Part shown: piece after piece, positions 12,705-24,241 of the stretch
Layout of the letters: every line of letters starts with the position of its first letter
How positions within the stretch are numbered: the stretch's first letter is position 1
From: Rotaria socialis
Lineage: Eukaryota > Rotifera > Eurotatoria > Philodinida > Philodinidae
NCBI GenBank assembly: GCA_905331475.1
Contig: CAJNYU010002366.1
Span: 1-64,000, forward strand
Length of the DNA: 64,000 bases
Direction of reading: 5' to 3'
Translations under genes and position numbers: made by a program
The notes under the pieces: model-generated
What the model was told of the DNA's origin: nothing
Databases searched by the model: none
The model's input: the letters and a program-made list of their open reading frames with translations, nothing else

Positions 12705-13665
12705 ATGTCTTCCGATGAATCCGATGGTGTACTTGATGACAATCAATTTTATGCTGTATATAATTGTTATTCACCTGCATTCTTAACCGATCATGATCGA
12801 ATCAATATTGAAAAGGGTGGTAAAATTTTACTTCCACAACCTGCACTTGAGCATTTAGTGGAAAAAGTAAGCAAGATGAATTTCTTCGCAATGTCTCGTT
12901 TTATTTTTCTAGACGAATATTATGTTATTTAAATTAAAAAATCCTAAAAACAATCGTTTAACACATTGTGGTGTTTTAGAATTTATAGCGAGTGAAGAAC
13001 CGATTTGTTATTTACCATGCTGGATGATGAATCATTTACAATTAAATGACGGTGATGAACTATCGATTGAATCCGTTCATTCAATACCCATGGCAACATT
13101 TGTACGTTTTCAACCGCAATCAAAAGATTTTCTTGATATATCAAATCCTCGTGCTGTTTTAGAACATGTATTGAGAAATTTTAGTTGCTTAACAAAAGGT
13201 GATATGGTGCCAATTGATTATCTTGATCGAAAATATGAATTATCTGTATTGGAATTAAAACCGTCGAATGCTGTATCGATTGTTGAATGTGATATGGAAG
13301 TGGATTTTGCTCCGTCTATTGATTATGTTGGAGAAAAAAAATCATCAACTCAAACAGCAACAAACGATGAACAGGGAAATAGAAGTTCTTCAACATTTAG
13401 ACCATTTAGCGGGCAAGGAACACGTTTAAGCGGTAAAGTAAAAGTCAATGATAATGAACAAAACACGAATGCTAAAGGTACACAAAAACGTGGAGTACCA
13501 AATTATGATTATAAATATGGTTTATTAAGATTTCCACGTATACCATTAGATTCCACACATAATGATATAAATGAAATATTAGATAGAAATTCCTCGACTA
13601 CATTTCAACCATTTATAGGCGAAGGAAAAGTTCTTAGACAACCTCGAAATCAAAAACCGAATTAA
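12705..13665 (+). CDS. UFD1: UFD1, ubiquitin recognition factor in ER-associated degradation
   Basis: Two exons, 12705-12866 and 12913-13665, encode 304 residues. With NPL4, UFD1 is the adaptor that brings ubiquitinated substrates to the p97/VCP ATPase in the cytosol and at the ER. The N-terminal double-psi barrel domain is clear: F-Y-A-V-Y-N-C-Y-S start, E-K-G-G-K-I-L-L-P, a junction reading T-N-I-M-L-F-K-L, then T-H-C-G-V-L-E-F, C-Y-L-P-C-W-M-M and F-Q-P-Q-S-K-D-F-L-D-I. The C-terminal third is polar, as in the family, and carries two T-F-x-P-F segments near residues 175 and 290. Length matches the usual 300-310 residues. The start at 12705 follows an acceptor-like ag. Confidence 0.95.
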
Positions 13666-13768
13666 AGTTATATTTTCTTTAATGAATTTATTGTTATGCT
13701 AGAGAGAGTGAGATGGACATGCAGATAAATGAGAATAAATTTTTATTTTGTTTTATCGTTGTTTAATC

Positions 13769-15438
13769 TTAATGAAGACCAGATGGTATACGGCCATGGG
13801 TGAGATCAGAGAGAACATTATGAAATTCCCTATCAGAACTCACACGTATGGTACTTTGAGGATAATATGATGAGTATCGATCGTAGAACGATGGATAGCG
13901 ATCATACGATGAATTACAGTAACGATTCCATGAAGGTGTTACATCAATCATTGTTGAATAGTTTCCTCGATGCGGATAATAGTCATCATAGAAACGATAC
14001 GATCTATATCGACTTGAGGGTTGTGTAGAATAACTGTAAGGTGAATCGTAGTCCGTGTAACCATAGTGATAGGATGCTGAACGAGGTATCGAAGTTTCGT
14101 ATCTCGTGCGGTCCCATGAACCTGATAGATAAGGAGATGGAGCGCGTCGGTATTCATCCGAAAAGGAAGCATAATTATCGTGTAGATAGTGATGATCGGT
14201 AAGTCCGATTGATGGCGGTGGCACAGCACGAACAGCTTCGTCGACAAGATGCGAACTTGTATTCCAATTATGAAGTTCACCTCCATATCGTTGAATATAA
14301 GAATCAGGATCGACTTGAATAACTCCTTCGTTTATGAATTCTTTATGAATGCATGCGCGAGGTGCATCATGTAGAATAATTAGATTTGGTTCTCGTGGTG
14401 CTCTAAGAAGAAAATCGCATAGAGAAATAGAGAATTTGATTAGAGTTCGTACGTGTAATGTGCTGGTGCTCGTTCGACAAGAATACGCCGTTGATGTGTT
14501 TGTTTGTAAGGTAGCCAACGTTCGATGATAACATCCGATGGTTTAGGTGGACATTCTGCAAATCGTTCGATAATAACTCGACGTGGCGCTGGTGGTGGAG
14601 GAGGTAATAATTTTTCAACTACTTGTGCAGGAGTTCGAGGGGGGAGTAGAGGAGGTCGTTCTCGAAGTATCTTTAAAGCGAAAAATAGAGTTTTAATTCG
14701 TAGGAAATAGATTTGCATTTACTAAGGGCACTGGTGTTGGAGGCGGTGGTGGACGTTGTCGAATCTAAAACAGTTTAGGAATAGAAGAATTTCAATTCGA
14801 AAAAAAATTAATCGTGTGTACTTGAATTGGCGATTGTGGTGGTGGCGGAGGTGGACGAATTTCACCTAATAGAAAAATAGTTCTAGGAAAAAAATAGAAA
14901 AAAAGAATTTGTTTTATTTTATTTTACGAATAATAAGTGGTCCCGGTGGTGGCGGTGGAGGTGGTTGCAAATATCGTACAGCAACATTTTGTCGATATGT
15001 GACAAGATTATTTGGCAATTGTTTATGAATAATAAGTGGATTTTGACGTTCGACTCTCTGTATAATATCGTGTTGTTGATGTTCAGTTAAAATGGGTTGT
15101 TGTTGATGAAACGATCTGTTGTCTACGGATGCATTTATAAATTGATTACTATTACTACGTACGATGTTAGTTTGTTGTGCTTGAGCAACAGCATCCGTAG
15201 CGTATGTATTATTTGTGTGATAGTCATCTGCGTATTCCTTAGCAACAGGAGAGTCCGAATGAATAATTTCACTATGCCATCCAGGCGGAGCACCGAGCGG
15301 TACAGGGAGTGCTTGTGAAATTATTGAGTCTGTACTTTCGAATGTCGTATTAGCTTGTTCGGATGCAACTAAATTTGACAATTCATGTCTATTACCGTTT
15401 ACCTGCCATTGCCGATCATTTGTACTGTATGACGCCAT
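13769..15438 (-). CDS. Proline-rich protein with repeated VIIER-type motifs
   Basis: Five exons, 15438-14928, 14865-14822, 14764-14723, 14670-14453 and 14402-13769, make a 482-residue frame. Residues 1-165 are polar. The centre alternates poly-proline with short repeats such as P-L-I-I-R, R-R-V-I-I-E-R-F, S-D-V-I-I-E-R-W-L-P-Y and R-R-I-L-V-E-R-A-P. The C-terminal 200 residues are rich in Tyr, Ser and Arg. Alternating Val/Ile-Glu-Arg and Pro blocks resemble alveolin- or articulin-like cytoskeletal repeat proteins, but that is a resemblance, not an identification. The start lies one base after an acceptor-like ttgtag. The two tiny internal exons (44 and 42 bp) fit because they keep the frame and the repeat pattern. 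Confidence 0.65.
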
Positions 15439-16304
15439 GCTACAATTGTGTAAAATTCTAAATAAGTAAGCGATCAAGTAAAAATATTTTTGTTTTTCCC
15501 TGTCGTGTGTATTTTGTTATCAAGGTTCTTCTAAGTATATTTTTGATCCCGATCAGTTTTCATACCAAAAGAATAAGCAAAATATTATTGCTGAATGGTA
15601 TGTTACCTCGGAGAAATTCGGAGGTGAATGATTGATAAGAGAACGAAAGAAGGCGAAGTCGTCATCGAAGACAAAAAAATGAACAAGGACATATAACTGA
15701 GTGTGATTGAGAACCTTGATAAGGTTCTTCGGGTTCAATTCGGAATATCAGTTTTTCTTTTGTAATTGCTATTGCTTTATTACTCAATGAGTCCCCCGTT
15801 CCGATATAAGATATGAGTTTGTTTAATTTTCCGAATATTAACACAAGGAATATATGCAGTATTTAGTATGAAGAAAAAGAAAAAAAAACTGTATACGACA
15901 CATACAGTAGGTCCTTCATGCATGAGTAAATTCATTTCTTTTTTTAAACAACAAACGAAAAATAAACCTTGCTAGCTGAATTAGAAAATACAAATCTATA
16001 TGATCAAACCCAAAAACAATAGTTCTTTTGTAATATAAACCTTTAGCAAAACAAAAGTGTCAAACGATCACATGACACAGAAAAATAAATTTACGTAGTA
16101 GCTACTCGTGATTGTTTATTGTATATCTGTCAATAATAACGTTTTTCTTCTTTTATCCTTTACATGTCATATTTGATTTACTATTATGCATAGTAAGATG
16201 TACAGAAAAAACGTGACCGTCAATGTCAGCAAATTAAAGTCTAAAAGAAAAACGGCTTTTCCTCTTTGACACTGCTCAAAATCGTGTATTTTTTTCAGAT
16301 AAAA
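15439..16304. other. Divergent intergenic interval
   Basis: This 866-bp AT-rich gap lies between the minus-strand proline-rich gene and LAMTOR2. I see no supported gene. It should hold both promoters, and a strong polypyrimidine-AG ends 6 bases before the LAMTOR2 ATG. Confidence 0.4.
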
Positions 16305-16894
16305 ATGTTAAAACCGCGTGCATTAAGCGAAGTACTTGCACAAGTCACTAATGGAGGAATTCAATCGACTGTGTATGCTCGAAATTCCATTGAATTTATG
16401 ACTCGATCTGAATAAGAATTTTCTTGTTTTTTTTTTCTAAAGATTATTGACACGCGACGGAGCTCTACTTGCTTATTCGGGGTTTGAAGCAAAAGACGCA
16501 AAAATTATTGCTGCAATGGCGAGTAGTATTTTTGCTGCACATCAACGTGTTCGACAACCATCGGGATCGGGTGTACCACAAAATATCGTTGGCTCTGGTG
16601 ATTTGAATATGATTTTACTGGATGCTGAAGTAAGTTTATCTACTGGCTTTTTTTCCATGTTATTTATTGATCGAATATTTTAGGAAGGAAAAATGGCTAT
16701 TACTGCTGTAGCCACTCAACTTGTTTGTATGGTAGCTAAAACTAATGTACAATTAGGAATGTTGAAAGCTAAAGTAAATTTCTTCCATCTTGTTTTTTCC
16801 TGTATTTTGAATACTTGATTTTCTCTTTTAGATGGATGCTCTTTCGTCTTATCTTCAAGAACCGTTACGCCAAGTATCACAGAGCAATAATTAA
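16305..16894 (+). CDS. LAMTOR2: LAMTOR2 (p14), Ragulator roadblock/LC7 subunit
   Basis: Four exons, 16305-16372, 16443-16629, 16684-16773 and 16832-16894, give 135 residues. LAMTOR2 pairs with LAMTOR3 in the Ragulator complex that anchors Rag GTPases and MAPK/mTORC1 signalling on late endosomes and lysosomes. The roadblock fold is seen as M-L-K-P-R-A-L near the N terminus, G-G-I-Q-S-T-V-L-L-T-R-D-G across the first splice, L-A-Y-S-G-F, then A-A-M-A-S-S-I-F-A-A, and M-L-K-A-K near the end, all aligning with the animal protein. Length is close to the usual 125. The donor after exon 1 was chosen over a nearby alternative because only it keeps the conserved frame. Confidence 0.95.
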
Positions 16895-17138
16895 TATTCT
16901 AACTTTTGAAAATTATGTTTTTTCTTTCTTTTTTTGCTGTAAATGATACATCTTCCGGTCAAGAGCATTTCGTTTTGTCTTTTCTGTTGCCTAGTATTTC
17001 ATAAAAGAAGATTAAAATAGAAAAACAAATTTTTATTGCCTAATTTTGTTTTTTATAGACTTTGTTTTTTATGTACATATTGAACAAATTTAATGCGGTA
17101 AACCGTCGACAGAAAAAAGACGACGGATAATTTATGCA

Positions 17139-18966
17139 ATGGATGACGATTGTCTCACATTAGTTGAAGATATTAATAATGATGAAGATCCACTTATAGC
17201 AGAGGTAGACTGCGGACATGAATCGACAATATATATTTTTGTCTTGTTTTGCAGGTTGATGTTTATTTAACACGCATATTTGCTGATCAACTATATCTCT
17301 TTCAATATCCACTTCGTTCCACTCATCTTCAATATGTCAACGATTCCACGTTTATTGGTGCTCGTTTAAAACCTAAGACAAAAGTTGTACAACTCGATTA
17401 TGTTTTCGATACCGAATCGGATTTCCATTGTAAAGATAATGAAGCAAGTGTCATACAAAATTTCACATCAACAACCGCCGATGAACGAATAAACTCCATG
17501 GATCGTTTAACACTATCATCGTTGAATACAACACAAGGCGATAATTATAAACGTTTTGCTGTTGGCCTGTTAACACCGAATGGTATTCAACTTTCACCGT
17601 TGAATGCAATCTTTCAACTGCGACCCGATTTCGATTCGACATCATCCGTACTTGTTCGACAAGCAGCGCCGATTGAAATTGATGAAGATGAGACTGAATC
17701 TAGTTTTCACAAACAATCCAGCTCGAATAGTGACGACGCGACAACAGACGAAGAAGCCAATGAACTTGTCACAATGAAATTTTGGAAACCGGAAGGACGA
17801 TTACAACGCGAGAGAAAAATGCGTTCGTACAATTATTTCGAACGTGCTCGTAATGAAGAACGATGGATTGATTTCGCCTATTATTCGCCCAACGAATGTG
17901 AGTCTATTGACTTACGAAAAAAATGGACATTGATGGATAACGATGAAAGAAGTCGTTCGATTATTCGCTGGAGAAAAACTATCTCAATTCAAGATTATTT
18001 TCAATTATTAATTTTTGATAAAACAATTATATTCGAGAGTCCGATTGAAAAAGAAAAACCGGCCATTGAATCAACACTCGCCACGGAACAAAAACCACTA
18101 GTGGTTCCTCCAACAAAACCAAAAAAGAAGAAAAAAACTGATTTAGATAAATCATCGAAAAAACTATCGAGAAAAAGTATGTTATGAATGTAACCGGAGG
18201 TTTTGAGTTAAAATATATTTATTAATTAGGTCGAACTAAAAATGTTAAGTCTACCGATTCGACATTGAATCCTGAACAAACAACAACGACAAGTACACCA
18301 TCATTACCTACGACAATAGTTAAACAAGATCCTGAAAAAATACAACATGAACTGCTATCGTTCATGAAACGACGCTTTGGTTATCGACCCTATTTTAAAC
18401 TAAGCGAAATTAATATCGGTAATTATGAAAGAGATCATTTTGAAATTTACTTATGAATGTTTGTAGCAATTAAACTGGAATTGATCTCATCACCACCCGG
18501 GCATCCGCTCGCGTCAGGAATTACAGAAGGAAGTATACTTCGTGCAGTTGCGGAGATCGGAGCAATTTATGTGAACAAAAAGGTTTCTTTTCTTTTTTTT
18601 AAATTTTCTATTCAATTAACACATTTTTTTCTTCGTTCTATATAAAAGTGGCCGAAGAATCTCAAACAAGAACCGGTTTTTGTGAATGCACAGATGGGTG
18701 ATAAATATGACGTGGTAAAGTTTACAAAGGAAAGCTCCTCGTTTTTTTTTTCATCATTATCATTTTAGCTTCGTCGTTATGTTGCTGAACTTCTTGAAAA
18801 ATGTGATAGTTTTCAATTTACGGAATTACGCTCACGAATTAAACAAGAAAATCAAACCCAACAGTTTCCTGTGCACGAAGTGAAAAAATTCGTCAAAGAT
18901 CATTGTATCACTCGTTCTTCACGCAAAGGTGTACTTTATTGTGTAAAAGGCACATTGGTCAAGTAA
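17139..18966 (+). CDS. POLR3E: POLR3E / RPC5, RNA polymerase III subunit (Sin-N domain)
   Basis: Six exons, 17139-17204, 17255-18176, 18230-18418, 18467-18582, 18649-18714 and 18769-18966, encode 518 residues. RPC5 forms the RPC4/RPC5 subcomplex of nuclear RNA polymerase III, needed for initiation and termination. Diagnostic are the N-terminal V-D-V-Y-L-T-R, Y-L-F-Q-Y-P-L-R, the L-K-P-K-T-K-V-V-Q-L block, L-T-P-L/L-S-P-L-N-A-I-F-Q-L-R-P, and the P-E-G-R-L-Q-R-E-R region. A lysine-rich linker (residues 300-330) leads to C-terminal winged-helix-like parts ending V-L-Y-C-V-K-G-T-L-V-K. The ATG at 17139 is preferred to one 5 bases upstream because only it runs into the conserved frame. Spacing from LAMTOR2 is 244 bp on the same strand. 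Confidence 0.93.
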
Positions 18967-19424
18967 TGCAATCTCTCTGTTCCCTTGTATAATCCTAACT
19001 TTCTTATCTATAACTATATGTACAACACGTTCTTAGTGTTTCGTTCTATTGTAAATGTAGATATATTTTCTATTAAAACAAAAAGTCGATAAATGCGGCG
19101 CCGTTGCAGCAAGTATCCGAAATAAATTTTCTTCTCACAGATGGTGTTCCGTTTATTTTTTTGGTTTCTCAACTTCATCATTCACCTGAGTAGGCAACAT
19201 TTCTCTCTTATAGAAACACACACACAAAATATGCACGACTAAACGACAACATCTATAAATAGGATCCACTGACGCTGAAGGACAAAAACAGACAACGATA
19301 AAACAAAAAGGACTAAAAGAGCAATCAACCGGCAATATCCGTCATGTGTACATTTATACCAGGTTTTGCTATTGCCAGAAAAAAAAGAGCAGATCTATAC
19401 AAAAGTTAATTGTTAAAAAAGAAA
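18967..19424. other. Convergent 3' interval
   Basis: POLR3E (+) and LSM14 (-) converge here. The 458 bp should hold both 3' UTRs and poly(A) signals; an aataaa lies near 19121 on the plus strand. No other feature is seen. Confidence 0.5.
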
Positions 19425-20546
19425 TCAATTTCGGTATTGGTATCCATGATTATTTTGACGATAGTTATTATAATTTGATCGTCGATAACCACCGCCGGTT
19501 GAATTTCGTTGATTACCGAATGTATCTTGATTTCTTGAACGATTATACATAGGTGCTGATACATTAGATGTATCTTCAACAGTCATATTATCAAAAAAAG
19601 ATTTTTTCTTATCATAGATTGGTTCGAAGTCGGATGATAAATTAGGATCTTGTTTTAAATTAAAAAATTGATCGGGTGATTCTGCGTGTTCTTTCAAGTC
19701 ATCTTCATTGGTGATTTTATTAAATTTACGATTATTTGTTTCAAAATCAAATTCGCCTTCATAATTATTTCGATGGTCATTGAATGTTTCCCGGTTACCA
19801 TTACCGCCTGGGCGTCGATATTGATTATTATTCATTGGTGTACGACGATTATTATAGAAATATCTTTGTTGATGGTGTGAATAACTATTTTGATGGTGTT
19901 GTTGTTGCGATGGATAAGATTGGCGAGATGTTTGATTTGAATAATTATTCGCTGGCAAACGCTGTTGAGAACGATTCGGTTGTGATTGTTCAGTAGAATT
20001 TAATGAAAAATCATCAAAAAATTTGCTTTTACTGCCTGATTGCTGTTGAAAAGAAGACGATGCAGATGATAAAGGCCACGATGGAGCCAATTCTAATAAA
20101 AAAAACACTGATGATAGATAGATAGAAATAAGCTGAATTTTTACCTTCTGTTTTTGTTTTACTAACAACTGCTGATACAATAGCTGGATCATCATGAATC
20201 GAAGGCTGTTTTTGCAGTGGCGGTGATTGATTACTTTCTCCTGTTTTTTCTTCTTCGACAATTTTTAAATCTTCTATATCACTATTAGCGAATTGCATTA
20301 TAGGTACAAGTGAGCCAACCACTTGATTATTAGAAAAATTTCCGATCCGATTTTCTGTGCCGAAACATTTGACATTTCCAAGAAGGATCGATGACGCTTG
20401 AGAATCGATGCCTTTAAAAATAAAAGAGAATTGATTATTTTTTTCGTTTGTAATTAAGAGTTTAATTTACCAATGATTGTTCCAACATATCGATATTGTG
20501 ATTTGGTAACAATTGCAATTTTACTACCGATAAAACTACTCGACAT
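19425..20546 (-). CDS. LSM14: LSM14 / Trailer hitch / CAR-1 family mRNP protein
   Basis: Three exons, 20546-20471, 20411-20145 and 20092-19425, encode 336 residues. LSM14 proteins repress translation in P-bodies with DDX6 and 4E-T. The N-terminal Sm-like domain reads F-I-G-S-K-I-A-I-V-T-K, then Y-R-Y-V-G-T-I-I-G-I-D, F-G-T-E-N-R and ends with an S-D-I-E-D-L-K motif. A Q/N/S-rich linker precedes the FDF motif (F-D-F-E-T-N-N-R-K-F-N near residue 229), the FFD box (K-K-S-F-F-D-N near residue 281) and a TFG-like box (D-T-F-G-N-Q near residue 303). The tail is G/Y/R/N-rich. All the expected domains are present in the expected order. Confidence 0.95.
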
Positions 20547-20874
20547 TATAGACAATAGATATGTAAAAACTAAAGAAAAACGCACGTGCACGCTAACAGT
20601 AACTTCTTCTTCGACTTGTTTATTATTTTACCGTTGGATCGTTGGTCGATGCTTAACTCCGTATGGCTGACATCTATCGAAAAGACAAATTTCATTTTCT
20701 CCATGCAAATTCTTTTCTATTTATTTGTAGAGTTTGCAAATAATTTTATTTTTTAGTATTAATTCGTTTATTGGTATGGCTTGTGTCTGACGTGTGATTC
20801 GTCATCGGTGTAAAATGTGTACTAGTAACTGTATATGCATGTCAGCTGTAATTCGCGAAGTTTTAATTTAGATT
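20547..20874. promoter_or_regulatory. Short bidirectional promoter interval LSM14/SRPRB
   Basis: Only 328 bp separate the two divergent start codons, so one bidirectional promoter region is likely. An ag acceptor at 20870-20871 sits 3 bases before the SRPRB ATG. No specific element was identified. Confidence 0.4.
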
Positions 20875-21756
20875 ATGGATGCTCAAAAGAAATCTTTATT
20901 CGATGACGCTGTTGATGGTGAATTGCTCAGTGAACCTTCTCAAACGTTTGCGCCTACAGTTATCATCTCATTACTTGTCGTTTTTTTAACAATATTTATT
21001 TTATGGTGGATCAAACGACGTCCCGGATCGCATCGTCGTGGTGAATGTCTTCTATTGTGTGGAGCATCGAATTCCGGTAAAACATTACTCTTCTGCCGTT
21101 TCACAACGGGCTTGGCTAAACGAACAATAACATCGATGGCAACAAATACAGGTTCGATGATACTTGAAAGTTCATCGTCGGATCGTCCACCGAAGAAAAT
21201 TCATGTTATTGATATACCCGGTAATTTACGTATTCGTCAACGCGATTTTAATACAAATAAAAGCTCAGCCAAGGCAATTATATTTGTTATTGATAGTACA
21301 ACAATTAAAGAAGAAAGTAAAGACGTTTCGGATTATCTTTATGATATTTTACATGAGAAATCATTTCGCCAACAACGTTTACCCATATTAATATTTTGTA
21401 ATAAACAAGATATCAATAATGACGTGGAAACTGTTCAGTCGATTCGTGCTCTACTTGAAAATGAATTAACAATGAAACGTAAAACACGTGCATCGGCTGT
21501 TGATGTTCATCAAGGCAAATCTGACACCATTGATGATATTGGCCAATTGGGAAAAGAAAAATTTGAATTTAATGATATTAAAGATATTCAAATTACATTT
21601 GTTGATGGTTCAGCTTTGGGCAATGAGAAGAAATCATTTGCTGATCAGTACGATGACGAAGCAGATATTGATAGTGCTGGCGATGAAACTGATGCTGATG
21701 GCGGAATGAATCTAGATCAAGTTTATGATTGGATTCAAAAAGTGTGGATGAAATGA
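20875..21756 (+). CDS. SRPRB: Signal recognition particle receptor subunit beta
   Basis: A single exon encodes 293 residues. SR-beta is the ER-membrane GTPase that tethers SR-alpha for co-translational targeting. There is one N-terminal membrane helix (about residues 26-45, ending W-W-I-K-R-R), followed by an Arf-like GTPase domain: G1 G-A-S-N-S-G-K-T (63-70), a G3 region reading D-I-P-G-N, G4 N-K-Q-D (176-179) and a G5-like G-S-A-L. The C terminus ends V-Y-D-W-I-Q-K-V-W. The acidic insert after residue 200 is longer than usual. It is the first gene of a same-strand trio with ZCCHC9 and DBR1. Confidence 0.93.
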   Translation: MDAQKKSLFDDAVDGELLSEPSQTFAPTVIISLLVVFLTIFILWWIKRRPGSHRRGECLLLCGASNSGKTLLFCRFTTGLAKRTITSMATNTGSMILESSSSDRPPKKIHVIDIPGNLRIRQRDFNTNKSSAKAIIFVIDSTTIKEESKDVSDYLYDILHEKSFRQQRLPILIFCNKQDINNDVETVQSIRALLENELTMKRKTRASAVDVHQGKSDTIDDIGQLGKEKFEFNDIKDIQITFVDGSALGNEKKSFADQYDDEADIDSAGDETDADGGMNLDQVYDWIQKVWMK

Positions 21757-21867
21757 TAATAACCTAGAGAACATTTTATCTTTATTTTTTTTTGCTTGTT
21801 GTTTTGATTTATTATACTGAAACGAAAGACAGGGAGAAGAAAAAAAGCACATTTAATTGTATTCTAG

Positions 21868-22582
21868 ATGACGAGATTTGCGAAACATAAGAAACCGAGA
21901 AAAGACAAGACCGGTGAAGATGCAACACCATGGGAAGCGTTAAAAAAGCCGGTAACCGAAGAAGAAGATCAACGTAAAGCACAGAAACGTTTAGAGAAAA
22001 AACGAAAACGAGAATTGAAAAAGGTTTTGTACCAATGAAAAAATTAGGATTCGAAGTGGCAGGAAAAAAAAATTTTTTTCTAGATCTGTTTTCGATGTCG
22101 AGCTGCTGGACATTCAATGAATGAATGTACTGCTGAAATACCCGATGAACTAAAACAGAAACGAGAAGTAAAAACTGGTATCTGTTATAAATGTGGCTCC
22201 ACTGAACATCGCTTAAATCAATGTACCGTCAAAGGTGATTCATTCGCCTATGCAACTTGTTTCGTTTGTGGTAAACAAGGTCATTGGTCACGTTTATGTC
22301 CCGATAATCCAAATGGTTTATATCCCAATGGCGGATGTTGTAATGAATGCGGTTCGAAACAACATTTTAAAAGAGATTGTCCAACGTTATTGAAAAAACA
22401 AGGTAAATTATTTGATAGGAAGAGAAAATATCTAGTTTTTGTTTCTAGGTATCGATGATCAACAACTAACTTGTCTTACTGCGACGACATCGAATATCGA
22501 TGATAACGTTGAACTTGTCACAGTAAAACCTGTTGAAACAAAAAAGAAATCGTTAAAACGTTTAAAAATTGTTAAATTTTAA
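21868..22582 (+). CDS. ZCCHC9: ZCCHC9-like zinc knuckle protein
   Basis: Three exons, 21868-22023, 22084-22402 and 22449-22582, encode 202 residues. The N terminus is strongly basic (K-R-L-E-K-K-R-K-R). Four CCHC knuckles follow in the C-x2-C-x4-H-x4-C pattern: C-F-R-C...H-S-M-N-E-C, C-Y-K-C...H-R-L-N-Q-C, C-F-V-C...H-W-S-R-L-C and C-N-E-C...H-F-K-R-D-C. This arrangement is that of ZCCHC9, a nucleolar RNA-binding protein. The ATG directly abuts a strong attctag acceptor, with no room for a normal 5' UTR, which suggests trans-splicing. It starts 111 bp after SRPRB and ends 73 bp before DBR1. Confidence 0.93.
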
Positions 22583-22655
22583 TATGTTTTGTTATTTGTA
22601 TCGTAAATGAGCAAATCTTGTTGTCTTCTTTCTTTCTAGATAATAATAAAAAAAA

Positions 22656-23879
22656 ATGAAAATAGCGATTGAAGGTTGTTGCCATGGTGAATTAGATCGA
22701 ATTTATGAAACTATCAATCAAATTGAAAATGAACAAAAAATAAAAATTGATCTTTTACTCATCTGTGGTGATTTTCAAGCGGTTCGCAATGAACACGATT
22801 TATTATCGATGGCTGTTCCACCAAAATATCGTTCAATGCAAGATTTTTGGCGGTATTATTCCGGTGAAAAACGCGCGCCTGTTCTTACGATATTCATCGG
22901 TGGTAATCATGAATCAAGCGATTTTCTTCTTGAATTACCCTACGGTGGTTGGGTGGCGCCGAATATATTCTACATGGGTTATGCAAATGTTGTCAATTAT
23001 AATGGTTTACGTATTGGTGGGCTCTCCGGAATATATAAAGCTCATGATTATCATTCCGGCCATCATGAATTGCCACCTCTCGATGATAAAACGGCCCGTT
23101 CGATTTATCATATCAGAAGTTTAGATGTATTTCGAACGAAACAATTACAACAAGGTAAACTTGATATTATGATATCACATGATTGGCCACGCGGTGTTGT
23201 TTGGTATGGCGACACACAACGTTTACTACAGCGTAAACAATATTTTCAACAAGATATTTATAGTAATCAACTGGGTAGTGAACCATTAGAAGAAGTGCTA
23301 CTTCAAGTACAACCAAAATATTGGTTTTCAGCACATTTACATGTTAAATTTGCTGCTCTAGTGGAACATACGAATGGAAATCTAACACATTTTCTTGCTC
23401 TCGATAAATGTTTGCCCGGAAGAGACTTTTTACAAGTAAGCAAAAACAATAGTAGAAACTAGGAATTTTATCTTTTTCTATAAAAGGTTCTTGATGTTGA
23501 ACCAATATCACCCACACCATCGCCAAGCAATCGTCTATGTCTTGATCCTGAATGGTTATGTATTCTATCGAAAACTGATCATCTATTGCATGTTCAACGT
23601 ACCAATACATTTTTACCATCGGCATCACAAAATTCATTCAGCCCCCAAGAAGATGATTATAGAAAAATACATGATGATTTTTCAAATACATTCGAAATAC
23701 CGGAAGTATTTGAACCGACAGGTCCTATATATAAACCCGGCACTGGAAATATTCCAGTTGATGTCGAACAACTGAGAAAAAATAATCCACAAACAGAATT
23801 ACTATGTCTTATGCTTGGCATTCGAAATCCAATTGATGTTATATTGAATAGAAAAATACAGCTTGATCAGACAAATTAA
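22656..23879 (+). CDS. DBR1: RNA lariat debranching enzyme DBR1
   Basis: Two exons, 22656-23435 and 23487-23879, encode 390 residues. DBR1 hydrolyses the 2'-5' branch of excised intron lariats in the nucleus. The metallophosphoesterase motifs are intact: E-G-C-C-H-G near the start (with the family Cys in the first metal motif), C-G-D-F-Q, G-G-N-H-E, S-H-D-W-P-R-G and S-A-H-L-H-V-K-F. The conserved G-G-W-V-A-P-N-I and L-D-K-C-L-P-G-R segments and the C-terminal DBR1 domain are present, although the C-terminal tail is shorter than in vertebrates. The start is 16 bases after a tttctag acceptor. It is the third member of the SRPRB-ZCCHC9-DBR1 cluster. Confidence 0.96.
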
Positions 23880-24241
23880 AATCCATTGATTTGTATATAG
23901 ATATTGCGATGCAAAACAAAAAACAAATATTCATAGGAACATTGTCAAATGAATTTTCTTTTGTTTTTCAGATCATGTGATATAGTAAAAAAATTGATAA
24001 TCTGATTAATCAAATAAATATCTTTCTTGCTCCGAAATCTTAGCACCACAGGACGTATTTGTTTTTTGATCGATGATGATTATAATTGCCCTCTTACAAA
24101 ACGACAATCATGTTTATTCAGCTGAATGATTCATTTTTTTTTCTTTTCTACGACTAGTGGGTTTCTTTTTCGGCACGTCCTTGAAGAAACAGAACACAGT
24201 ATATATTTAACAAGGAAAACAAGTGATTCAAGTCAGAGATA
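23880..24241. other. Intergenic, no feature seen
   Basis: The 362-bp AT-rich gap between DBR1 and the phospholipase D-like gene shows no gene, only likely 3' UTR and promoter sequence. Confidence 0.5.
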
